NCBI GenBank assembly: GCA_022577435.1
Contig: JAKOON010000018.1
Span: 6,576,156 to 6,640,155, forward strand
Reading direction: 5' to 3'
Length of the DNA stretch: 64,000 nucleotides
Origin: Embiotoca jacksoni
Taxonomy: Eukaryota > Chordata > Actinopteri > Embiotocidae
This document shows positions 1 through 46,200 of this stretch, piece after piece (the first letter of the stretch is position 1; each line of letters starts with the position of its first letter). The notes below the pieces were generated by a model. The model made no database searches. It saw only the letters and a list, made by a program, of their open reading frames with translations, and had not been told where the DNA came from. A program made the position numbers and the translations under genes.

Positions 1-3139
<3,139 letters not shown>

Positions 3140-3974
3140 ACAGTATACGACACTACATCCTGCTGTAAAGCAGAGGAAGACATGCCTTCAGTATATATGC
3201 TATGCACATCCAGCCACAAAGAGTTTCTTTTTGTATTATATGAACTCGTTTCCTTGTTACTACATTGAGGGGGTGAAAGCTGGGGAACATGTCCCGGCAC
3301 GCTTAAAGTCTGTGACGGCTACTCGCTCACTGAATGGAACCATTTGGCACTTTGACGAAGACATTTCCATGTCGACTACTTTTCGTCCACATCCTCCTGG
3401 TGTTCATGTCATCACACACATCCTGGCTGAAGTCAACAAATTTAAAGGAAATCAACGGTGATGTTGAGAACACGAAGACACAAAAACATCATTTAGAGGT
3501 CGGCTTGAACAGAACTTTGTCTGTTCTTCGTGAGATAAAAAAAAAAAAGAAGTGCTTTTTTAATTTGTAAAGTAATTTGAACGACAAGCTTACATCCAAA
3601 ACATGCTGTTTAAATGTGTCCTGTGAGGGACTCTGTTTTTAGATCATTATGGGATGCATTCAGGGTTTTCTTGAAGTCAGGGAAGCGACAGAAAATGCTT
3701 CAAGGCCTTTCTAAACATGAATCCAGACAGTTTAAACTCACTACTGGAATGAATGAAGTCCAAACCGAGCTCCTGCCGACACCTACTAAGATACGACAAG
3801 GTGCGATCCAAAAGCACGGCGGGTTTCATGCGTTGTTGTGACCGCTGGTCTTCGGTGCCTTCGATGACAGAAAGTCTCTCTGAGACCGAAGAAGGAGCGT
3901 CAGGTCAAAGAGCTCAACCACGATGCTTTTGGACATTTGCCGTGTTGTGCACTGGAATTTGTCCCCCGGGGTCG

Positions 3975-4130
3975 AATTAATTCAATTCAATTTGATTAAT
4001 ATAGCGCCAAATCACAACAGAGGTTATTTCACGGCACTTAACACATTAAGGTCCTTACAGCAGAACTTTACAACATTATACAGAGAAACCCAACAATTCA
4101 ACAATTCCCACATAAGCTTACTACCCACTG
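3975..4130. repeat. Dispersed teleost repeat, copy A (GCGCCAAATCACAACA type)
   Basis: Begins around TATAGCGCCAAATCACAAC and continues through GGCACTTAACACA, CTTACA, CAGAA, ACAACAT, AGAGA to ATTCCCACAT. A diverged second copy in the same orientation lies at 37380-37530. The order of these conserved words is the same in both. Sequences of this kind are widespread in fish genomes; I cannot assign a class name with certainty. It sits in the inferred garem1 3'UTR. Confidence 0.7.
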
Positions 4131-4877
4131 TGACCCTCCTGAGGCGTCTGCGGGGAAACAAAATTCAATGCAAACGAGCCGAACTGTGCTGCGATGCCAC
4201 TCGACGGCCTCGTGACGCTCACGGCGCTGAAAACACGACCGCTCGTGTTCGCTGGATTCGGCCACGCGCGACTTCTTTCTGTTCCCCCAAACCAGGTTGA
4301 AGCTGAAGGATCACCTTTTTGAAACCGCGGAGGAGCTCGAGCTCAGACAGTCGACGGTGCTCGACGCGCTTCAAGATTCCCAGCGGATTCGATCGCACCT
4401 CTTTCCCGCGTCCTTTTAAAAATCTCCCGCTTTAACTCGCCGTCAGCCGTAAGCTTAAACACTCTTTACATTTTGAAACGGCAAGAATTGGTAAATGCCA
4501 CGAACCTGGTCCCTGAGCGCGTGGTGTCAGGCTGATGTCCAGCTCCTTACAAAACGACATGCAGAGAAAGACGAGGTGAGCTGTGGCATTACTGGGACAA
4601 ACAACAAGGGACAAAACAAACAAACGAGAAGAGCAGCTTCAGGACCAGGGGTCGTCTGCACATCGGTCTGATACCAGGTGAGAGTGACGCCTCAACACCA
4701 GTTGTTGCACGAACTTAAACCAACTGGACTTTGACGGCCATCAGAAATCGCATCTGTATTATACTTGACTTAAAGGAACCACGCCGATAACAAGAAGCCA
4801 AATCGGATGATTATCATCTCTAAAGAGCAACCAGACGTGACGAGAACACTTCTCACGCAACTTCTAATTTCTATTTG

Positions 4878-4882
<5 letters not shown>

Positions 4883-4943
<61 letters not shown>
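4883..4943. repeat. Poly(T) run, 61 nt
   Basis: Uninterrupted T from 4883 to 4943 inside the inferred garem1 3'UTR. It could be the A-tail of a minus-strand retroposon, simple expansion, or an assembly feature. No clear retroposon body or target-site duplication was recognised beside it. Confidence 0.9.
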
Positions 4944-4947
<4 letters not shown>

Positions 4948-5609
4948 CTTCAACCTAAAATCTAAAAAAAAGTTCAACAGAACCGGAGGTTTTATTCAGA
5001 GTGGGCGACTCTCCTCTCGACGTCTAACGGAAAAACTACCACGGAGGTAACGGACCCGCTCCTCACGCATCATGCACTTTGGTAGATTTCAATTGAAGTA
5101 ATTACAGTTAAGGTCGTTAAATACAAACCTATAAAAGAGTGTCTATTTAGAGAGTGAATGCACTACGTCTCCCCCCCCCTCCCCCCCCTCACCCATAATG
5201 CAATGGTACTACTTGTTCTTAGTTCTCATCGTTTGTATCGTACGTGTCCTCTAACGCGCCTTAACCCACAGACCTTAAAATATTTAATACGATTTCACTC
5301 TTTTTTTTATTTTGTCTGTCGCCATGAAAAGCTATTCAGTCGAACAGCTCAGACTAAGTACGTCCTCTCCGGTCTGCGTCCCCCCCCCCCACAGACCCTC
5401 AGAGGCGCGTTGTGCTATAATGAAACGTGTTTGTGTCGGTAACAAACGTTTTTTTCTGTCCCCTTCGTTCTGGATCGATGTATTTATGTGCAGATTATCC
5501 AGCGGCTCTGGTCTCTCCTCCAACAGATGGTTTCCCTCCTGATACTTTGTGCTGAGGGGGTGTTACATATTTTACTTGATATTTTTTATTTTGTATGTAA
5601 ATGCAAGTT

Positions 5610-5610
<1 letters not shown>

Positions 5611-5643
<33 letters not shown>
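5611..5643. repeat. Poly(T) run, 33 nt
   Basis: Uninterrupted T run in the distal garem1 3'UTR, flanked by AT-rich sequence. Confidence 0.9.
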
Positions 5644-5647
<4 letters not shown>

Positions 5648-6141
5648 AAATGATTACTAATGTTGAGGTTATTTTTTATTGAGAAAAAAAAAAGAAGCTT
5701 ATGTTCAAATATTTTTATTCTGTAAAATGTGGGTTCTTTTTGGGGCATTTACACACTACATCGACCAAAAAAAAATTATATTAACATTGAGGTAATTTTC
5801 CAGATTTCCTCACAACTCTGTCGCAAAATCAATAGTTTTTAAATGAGGGATGGCCCGTGTCTCTGGAAACTATCATTATGTGGCAGTTGATGCCCGAAGA
5901 GGCCGTGGGAAGGAACGACGAAGCAGTGAAAGGCAACGAGAGTATTACGTGTATTGAAATTGCCGCAGTGTTCATTTCTGAGAACTGTGCATGCCAAAGG
6001 ACTTCTTCCATCATTTACTTGAATAATTCTGAGATATGAACTGTGAACACTAGACGACGAACGGCCCACTCCCACTAATCCACCACCGTCAGGCGGTCTG
6101 AACATTTTCTGTCGTGGCCATTTCGATGCAAAAAGGCAGCA

Positions 6142-6147
6142 AATAAA
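6142..6147 (+). terminator. garem1: Candidate garem1 polyadenylation signal
   Basis: Canonical AATAAA in the context GCAAATAAACTG, the last good hexamer on the + strand before the convergent prkdc gene. A further AATAAA lies near 6629 and could be used as an alternative. Confidence 0.5.
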
Positions 6148-6824
6148 CTGACTGTGACACCGAGTTTGACGGCATCACTGAAATCTTGACTTCTGAAGTT
6201 ACCTTTCGATTTAACTCGTTTCCCTATTTTTGATTGTATAATCTATTAAAAATGGATTAACTGGTGTTTGTGTGTTTGTTCTTCACGACCTTTCACATTT
6301 CAGATGAGCAGTTAGTTCCAACATTTCCCCAGATTGGTTTCACAAGTGTCACACAAAACTGGGATGATGAAAGTGACCAATGAGCAGGCGGAGCTTTGTT
6401 GGGTTTTAGCAGCAGATCACAGATCAGATCTGAAGCGTTTCGGGAGTGACGACATGCTTCATCCGTTCTGCTTTTGTGAGACCGCAGCAGCTGTTTCCTG
6501 CCTCACGTCAAGCAGGTCTCGCTGTTCAAAAGGTAAAAACAAGTTCTGCTTTTATCTGCAGAACTTTTATACGCTCGAAGACTTCTGCAAGTCACAGTTT
6601 TGATTACATTTGCGTCTGGAAAAAAAATAATAAAAACATGGTGCCTCAGTCATATCTATAAAAATCCCATTAATTTAAGTTCCTCTGACTTTATACTGAT
6701 CAGAAATGAATGAATGGAGAATGAATGGAGATTGACCGTATTGCTTTCTAAACACTTCGGTACATTTTTATGCAGTTACGTCTCACTTTGATTTCTTCTT
6801 TTTGAATAGATAATGATGTCGTAC

Positions 6825-7015
6825 AAACTCTTTGTTTTAACACGGTTTATTTTGAACCAGTACAAAAGATATTTTAGATTACAGGGGTCAAAACAACAAT
6901 AACATGCCATCAAATTTCCTTACCCACCTTTTCCCCCAACAAGTAAACATCTGTGCGCCTACAAAAACATTTGTTTTGGAATTATTGGGAATGACAACAC
7001 GGAAACACGGCAGCA
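6825..7015 (-). other. prkdc: prkdc 3'UTR (inferred)
   Basis: Non-coding stretch between the prkdc stop (7016-7018) and the expected cleavage site just past the AATAAA at 6846-6851. The exact cleavage point is inferred. Confidence 0.55.
6846..6851 (-). terminator. prkdc: Candidate prkdc polyadenylation signal
   Basis: TTTATT on the + strand reads AATAAA on the minus strand, 165 nt past the prkdc stop codon. It is the first canonical signal downstream of the stop, which gives a short 3'UTR (about 190 nt). Confidence 0.65.
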
Positions 7016-40185
<33,170 letters not shown>

Positions 40186-40400
40186 GGCTGCAGCAGTGAC
40201 CTAAACTAACATCAGCAGCACCAAATATCACGTCACTAATAAGTGCACGATCACAGAACAACACCCCCAACGAGCTGAACAACAGTTGATCAGGTTGCCA
40301 GTGCAGTCATTCGGTTTCAAATCCCTCCGCACGTCAGGAAGACTCACAACAGGATACCAGCGGCAGGCGTTTCAAAATAAAAGCGTGTGTGTACCCCCCC
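40186..40400 (-). promoter_or_regulatory. prkdc: prkdc 5' flank / probable promoter
   Basis: Sequence directly upstream of the prkdc start codon. It includes TCACGTCA at 40228-40235, one base from a CRE/ATF palindrome, and no TATA box was seen. A poly(C) run (40394-40412) marks the distal side. The transcription start is not determinable. Confidence 0.4.
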
Positions 40401-40412
40401 CCCCCCCCCCCC
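40394..40412. repeat. Poly(C) run, 19 nt
   Basis: Uninterrupted C run about 210 bp upstream of the prkdc start codon. Its length is likely unstable in sequencing. Confidence 0.85.
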
Positions 40413-41456
40413 TCCAAGTACAACTGAATCTTCACTACCATATGATGACAGGGGGATGTTCTACACAAAATACACAACTCAACCTTTCAGAAAAAAAGTA
40501 TCCCGCAGACTTTGTGTGTATATACAAGTCTTCCTATTTTTTTACGAGTTTTATTTTGAAATGTCTATTGGTAATCACTTTTGCACGCGAGAGTACAGAC
40601 TTTGGTTTTATATTAATCAGTGAAAAGTATATTATTATTATGCCTGCTTGGACCCTCTTGGAGTTTCTGGCTATAATGAGTGTACAGTGGCCTGAAGGTT
40701 TACTTTGAAGAGATTACTGGAAAATGTAAATTCAACATTATGTCTGCATTAACCGTTCAGATGAGAACATTTACAGTCTAATCATCATCACCATCATCAT
40801 CATCATTCAGTGCCCTCCAATTGTCACAGCATGCACCTCAATCTGTCATAAACGTTTCATTTTAAACCCGAGCACTAAACATGACCAATTATATCATTAA
40901 CTAATTATACAATCATCATTAAGGCCCGAGCACCGATGGTACGAAAGCCCTATTGTTATCCAAGCGATTATTATGATTCTCCGTAAACAACTGCATTTTT
41001 GGAGGCTTTATCATATTCAAAAACTCGTGAAAGTTTTTACACCCATCTCTCCCGGCGAAAAATTTGGTATTTCAGTGGAGTCGCGAGTGGGCGTGGCCAA
41101 ATGGCTCTCTAGCGCCCCCTACACAGATGCCCCGGCGGCTCCATTCAGCTACATGCACGAAATCCGGTGGACACGTGTATTACACCAGACGAACAAAAAA
41201 GTTACATTGCACCATTACGTCACCTGAACAGGAAGTCCGTCATTTAGAATTTAGTGCCTTTTTTTTGCGATTCCCACATGTTGGTGTTAGAGCAGTTGCT
41301 CAGTGTGAGAAGTAACTTGAGGCATGCATGTCAGAAAAAGGTCATACTCCAAAAGTCATGAAAAGTCACCCAAAATATCCAAAGTATGTTGTCCAAAATA
41401 TTCAAAGAAAAGAAAAGTAATGTAAGTGGTCCAAAAAGTGACCCAAAATTCATTTT

Positions 41457-41856
41457 TGTAGAGTATATAGTATAGAGTATATAGTATAGAGTATAGAGTA
41501 TATTATATAGTATAGAGTATAGAGTATATAGTATAGAGTATAGAGTATAGAGTATAGAGTATATAGTATAGAGTATAGAGTATATTATATAGTATAGAGT
41601 ATATAGTATAGAGTATAGAGTATATAGTATAGAGTATAGAGTATAGAGTATAGAGTATATCGTATATCGTATATAGTATAGAGTATATAGTATATAGTAT
41701 AGAGTATAGAGTATATAGTATATAGTATAGAGTATAGAGTATATCGTATATAGTATATAGTATATAGTATGGAGTATATAGTATAGAGTATATTATATAG
41801 TATAGAGTATAGAGTATATAGTATATAGTATATAGTATGGAGTATATAGTATAGCC
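41457..41856. repeat. AGTATAG/AGTATAT heptamer tandem array
   Basis: About 400 bp built almost only of 7-bp units AGTATAG and AGTATAT, with occasional TTATAT and CGTATAT variants. It is open on the minus strand as an Ile/Tyr/Leu/Thr repeat, but this is a compositional artefact and not a gene. Confidence 0.9.
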
Positions 41857-41999
41857 AGGGCCATGCGGCTAAGTTTGATGTTTCACCTTGACACAGGAAG
41901 TTGATGTTTAAGGTCAAACAATGCTCTAAACCTCATGAAACTTGCATCAAGCACCAACTTTCATGAGTTTTTGAAGATGTTAAAGCTGCCAAAAAAAGC

Positions 42000-42003
<4 letters not shown>

Positions 42004-42030
<27 letters not shown>
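42004..42030. repeat. Poly(A) run, 27 nt
   Basis: Uninterrupted A run inside the dispersed element, just before the terminal hairpin. Confidence 0.9.
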
Positions 42031-42033
<3 letters not shown>

Positions 42034-42063
42034 GAATAAGGAACAAGATCGAGAAAAAAAAAT

Positions 42064-42171
42064 AAAACTGCAAGCGGGAATATGCCGACCCTGCATGCTG
42101 CACGTCGGGGAGCCGGTGGCCCCGACCCGACGTGCAGCTGCGAGGGCCCGCATATCACTGCTTGCAGTTTT
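42064..42171. other. Long hairpin at the tail of the dispersed element
   Basis: Two perfect inverted arms are nested: AAAACTGCAAGC (42064-42075) with GCTTGCAGTTTT (42160-42171), and GCTGCACGTCGGG (42097-42109) with CCCGACGTGCAGC (42126-42138). ATATGC/GCATAT pairs in between. The predicted structure is a 108-nt stem-loop with a 16-nt loop. Confidence 0.75.
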
Positions 42172-42179
42172 AATTATTG

Positions 42180-44460
42180 TTGTTATGCCATGTTTGCTTT
42201 GTAGTTGGCGGAGGGCAGAGACGCTCATTTCAAGACTATTGATTGTTCTTGTGTTTTTATATTGCATTTTATGTGCTTTATAGTTGTCTCTCAGACTGTA
42301 TGGTTTTAACACGGTAACTAATACCTCTAAAAAACAAGAGTATCGACGAAAAGTTATTGTCAGTATGTCTATCATACTATAAAATTGCCATTTATTGAAT
42401 ACGTTGCAGTTTCTAATGTTCACCACCAGAGGGCAGTAAATACTGGTTTGTATCGCAGTCATCATGGATTGAGTGCTCTATTCACTCTGTACGCAGCATA
42501 CAGTCTTGTATGTTTGTATGTTTCTGATGCGGTTTTTTAGTTTTTTTTTTTTTTTTTTAGGTTTTTTAGCTTTTTTTTACTTTGGCAATTTGAAATACAA
42601 AGTAAATCCCAAAACACTACTATGGTTATTTTAACAGAAATAAAACACTTCATATCTTTTTTCAAAACTCTTGGGAGTTTTTACATCACTTATTAATGTA
42701 CGTTGGCTCATAATTTTCAGTGGTTGTTTTTTTTGTTTTATGAGCCATTTGGTGAGTTTTGATTTAAAAGAAAGGGTAATACACTTTGTTATACACGTGT
42801 TGCCTAATGTGAACTAAGAAATCGGTTGTCTGTTAAGATGTACAACATTCCTCCTTCAGGCCCAGGAAGAGGTTGTTGAAGTTGGTTTATGCTTGTAAAA
42901 ATATTTTGGACTCAGTCACATGAAAGGGTTTCATTGCAGTGTGTCTGGTTCTCTCACAGGACGTTTATCAGCAGTTTCAGTGGTCAGCCTACAGTGGAGG
43001 AAGATTACACGGGCGAAAGCTGGTGATGTACCAAATAATGCATCTCTTCTGAACCAAAGAAGCTCATCACTGCATGACCACAAGAAAACAGCTATGAACT
43101 GCGACCGTATGGGAAAACTGTTTTCTAAGGTAGCACGATGAAGGTAAAATACCATTCAAATTCACACTATAAACAAAACGTTGTGAGCACAACGGTGCTT
43201 TATTTATTGTAAATATCGAGATTCCCGTGTGACACAATGAGCGTCTGCCTTATTTGAATGCAGTACATAGATATCACCAGAAGATGTCAGTCATGTGCAC
43301 TGTTACCTGAAGGTTCAAATCCTTTTTGGGTCTGTTTGACAATTAAGAATTTGAATATAGTCACACATTAAAGGTTTGAGTCATAGACGGAAAGCAGTTG
43401 TTTCCTGTGAGTAGATTATACTTTGCAAACAGTTCAGGTGTAATTAAAAACAAAAACCTTTACATGATCAAGACAAAACTGTTTGTCCTGAGGGATGTGC
43501 TAAAGACTTCAGTCTGACAATGAGCCCTTCTGCTTGATTTAGATTTGGTGGAGCAGCTTTTGTTTACATTAGCTGCTCTCTGTTAGTTTGTCCCTGAGAA
43601 AAAAAATCCTATCAGGGAAAAACCCTTAAAAGTGCTAAAGACTCAGATAAACTGATCATCCAAGTACAATCCCCAAAAGTTACACACAAGGAGTCCATTT
43701 AAGTTTGAGCTGGAAGTGAGAAAGTTTTCCCGTCAAAGATCTAAACAGCCAGTAAATTCATGCTCATGTTACACCGTGGTTATGTCACAAGTCATTTGAG
43801 TGATAGAAGTCAGTGAGCATCAGGTGATATTACAAACACAGTTCCCATTTATTCTTATTCTTAAAGGACAGAGAGCATTTCTTCCCGAGGGGAATGTCCC
43901 AATCTCCAAACATTGTATACTGAGTTAATACAGTAAGCTGTTACTGCAAATAAATGAATTACAGTCCAGGCAGAGGCAGTAAAATGTCTGTCAGTGGACT
44001 TGAAACAACAGGCTGGTGCACAGTAGAGTGAATGCCAGTTATCAGACTTTTATGGAGTCTGTGATTTTGAACAATGACGTATTGAAGATATCTCATACTA
44101 CTCAGGTTGGTCGAATAAGGTCAAGTCAACCAAATACTGGAGGTAGAGGACTTTATTTTCAGAATAAAAGTTTAGAGGCTGTTTCTATGTGGGCTTTCCA
44201 TTCAGGGATAAGACTAGTTGTGTAAATTTTTAGTTTAAAATATATATAAAATATTCATAAAAAAATAGGCTACTCTATATTAGGATTTTGTGATAGTTTT
44301 AAAATCGTCTTTATTATTGCTATGACTAGACCACGTTATTCTCATGACTTTTTTTTTTTTTTTTTTTTTTTAAACAAAATCAAATAATTTAACTTTAGGA
44401 GAAACTCCATTATTTTTTTTAACTAAAATCCAAATTATTTTAATTTGTTAATTCCATAGA
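42180..44460. other. Intergenic stretch without recognisable gene
   Basis: AT-rich sequence with poly(T) runs (42541-42559 and 44349-44371) and the CTCF-core match. A 73-codon frame at 42920-43138 resembles no family I know and lacks supporting signals. No RNA gene was recognised. Confidence 0.6.
42423..42434 (+). promoter_or_regulatory. CTCF core-motif match
   Basis: CCACCAGAGGGC fits the vertebrate CTCF core CCASYAGRKGGC at all 12 positions. It lies between the divergent prkdc and arhgap29-type genes. Motif match only; occupancy unknown. Confidence 0.4.
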
Positions 44461-44479
44461 CTTTTAATTCCCAACAGCT

Positions 44480-44690
44480 GTCACGCAGCGAGTTGTTCGG
44501 AGCTTCCGGCCAAGACGTTTATTTTGAAAGGCATAAGAGGAAGTCCACCGTTTAATAATAATTCATCGATTTACCACTTTTAAAACTCTCGGCACCTGTT
44601 GTTAAGGGGGGGACTCCACACAAAAATCACGCAGCACGCAGACACGCACACCAATCACAAGTTATAGTGTATCTCACATGGAGAGAGGAC
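44480..44690 (+). promoter_or_regulatory. arhgap29: Probable arhgap29 promoter region
   Basis: Immediately upstream of the proposed leader exon. Contains GCTTCCGGCC (ETS-type site, 44505-44514) and GAGGAAGTCC, with locally higher GC than the AT-rich flank. No TATA box was identified. Inference only. Confidence 0.35.
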
Positions 44691-44861
44691 ACGATTGAAC
44701 ACACAGCTGAGCCGGACAGAGACGAGCTGGGAGGTACAAGTGTGAAAGATCCGGACAGCGCAGAGTCTCTGAGGATTAATGTCTCTCTCGATACCGGCAA
44801 TCGGACACTTTTTCACTTCAGGGTTTTTTCTCGGCTACAATGTTTCAGGATCCAACAGCAG
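44690..44861 (+). other. arhgap29: Probable arhgap29 5' leader exon (5'UTR)
   Basis: Ends at a strong donor, CAGCAG|GTGAGTAA (44861/44862). The next good acceptor, after TTTCTTTCTCCTTGGCAG at 46099, starts the exon holding the main start codon. The 5' limit is not visible. The exon contains an ATG at 44840 that opens a short uORF continuing across the splice. Confidence 0.55.
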
Positions 44862-46137
44862 GTGAGTAATTTAGTCTGATCATTGGCGACTTTTATTTGA
44901 TCGCAAATTGCTGCTGGGGAATCACTGCAACAGACTTTTTCTTTTTTAAAGTGGAGAAGAGTCTGGAAAAGGACTGCGTAAACCGCACTTAACACATTGA
45001 AATTCAGGCGAACTCCGTTCACATTTCGTGCGTCTTTTTTTTTTTTTTTTTTTTGCGGCCAAAATACCCTCGTTTATTATCGAGGGCGAAATTACTTTGT
45101 ACTTCTTGTACCATCTTAATACACCAGTTCGGCATTCGTTAAATACACGAAGGATGCAAGACTTTCTCTGAACTCCAGGTTTTACGTCGAGACATTCAAG
45201 TGGTGTAGCCGCGATCATGCCGTTAAGAGCAGGTTGCAAAAGCCCAGATTTCATTACAGAAAGTCTTGCTTGGTAGATTTTTTTTTTTTTTGGATGCCGA
45301 ATTAACTAGTCGACTTTATTGAACTGATCGGCTCAATGTGGATTGAACTCATCTTAAATTATTTTGCAGTTAGCAAAAAAAAACCATAACGCTGTCGGAT
45401 ATTTAACTAGAAGTGCTGCGTACTTAAATTACGTGTAAGCGTGGAGATGTGCTCAGATAACGTATTTCTGATTGGACACTGATTTTGTTAATGAATATTG
45501 TCTTAAATTTCAAATGCATTCAAGTGCAGCATATGCAGATTTACATCAGTTATAACATGAGACTCCGATGCTTATAGAAAGGTTAATTTAGAAATGTTAA
45601 TTGTTCAGATTCTTGGATTTTTAGGTTGAACTCTCAAGTCCTGTCAGGTGTTGCATATGTTCAATGTAGTACCAAACTTAAGCACAGAAAGAAAGTCTGG
45701 TCTGCTATGTTTGGGGTTGTAAATGGTGTCATTATTGTATTAAGAGCAAGGAGACTTATACAGCACAACAACAAATGCTCACACATTGTTCAAAACTACA
45801 CCACTTGTGAAATACTGCAGGCAGACAACAGCACTATTCAGGAGCTGTCCAGGTGCGCACATCATTTCTTCTGACTGACTCCCTGCAGACTCTCAGTAAT
45901 ATCAATTTCAAGGGAAATTTTTAATGAGGAAAACTAAAGCAGCGTGAAGAAGATTCCAGTTTTACTTGTTGCTGTCAGAGTGTACCTCCGGCTGAATCTG
46001 AATCTGATCTGTGGTTGTGTCACAGTGGTGGTCAATAATGTAATGCTATTGCAGTTGATCTTTGTCTGGAGAAGTAAGCGTTTTCTTTCTCCTTGGCAGT
46101 GTTCTTCATCCCTGTTGTGGTGCACAGTTTGGTCTAA
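44840..46137 (+). CDS. Upstream ORF in arhgap29 leader (spliced, 19 codons)
   Basis: Joining 44840-44861 to 46100-46137 gives MFQDPTAVFFIPVVVHSLV and a TAA at 46135-46137, 63 nt before the main start. It depends on the inferred leader splice. A short uORF of this kind would be expected to lower translation of the main frame. No homology recognised. Confidence 0.4.
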
Positions 46138-46200
46138 GAACGAAGCTGAACTGAGGGATACCGGCCACCAGGGCCCTGAGGGCCACCGGACCAGGAAAGC

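Larger units (their letters stand above)
3140..6165 (+). other. garem1: garem1 3'UTR (inferred)
   Basis: About 3 kb of non-coding sequence follows the garem1 stop. No recognisable exon is present. It contains T-rich and C-rich runs, one dispersed repeat copy (about 3975-4130) and a very long poly(T). The end is inferred from the AATAAA at 6142-6147; several earlier A-rich stretches could support shorter transcripts. No transcript evidence is available, so the UTR limits are inference. Confidence 0.55.
40921..42180. mobile_element. Dispersed repeat element with GGCCCGAGCACC head and GCTTGCAGTTTTAATT tail
   Basis: Begins AAGGCCCGAGCACCGATGG and ends CGAGGGCCCGCATATCACTG / CTTGCAGTTTTAATTATTG. 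Inside are GGGCGTGGCCAAATGGCTCT / CTAGCGCCCCCT and AACAGGAAGTCCGTCATTT, words I associate with a high-copy interspersed family of percomorph fish. No transposase or reverse transcriptase frame is present. An AGTATAK tandem array and a poly(A) have expanded in the middle, and the tail folds into a long hairpin. The class is unknown to me. Confidence 0.6.

Noticed and set aside
41457..41856. Periodic short repeats that might suggest a CRISPR-like array
   Set aside because: Units are 7 bp and contiguous, with no unique spacers; a eukaryotic minisatellite.
41585..41917. Minus-strand 110-codon frame rich in Ile, Tyr, Leu and Thr
   Set aside because: It is the AGTATAK heptamer array read in frame; no start context, splice sites or homology.
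42920..43141. 73-codon intergenic frame
   Set aside because: Could be a short gene or pseudo-exon, but composition and flanks give no support.
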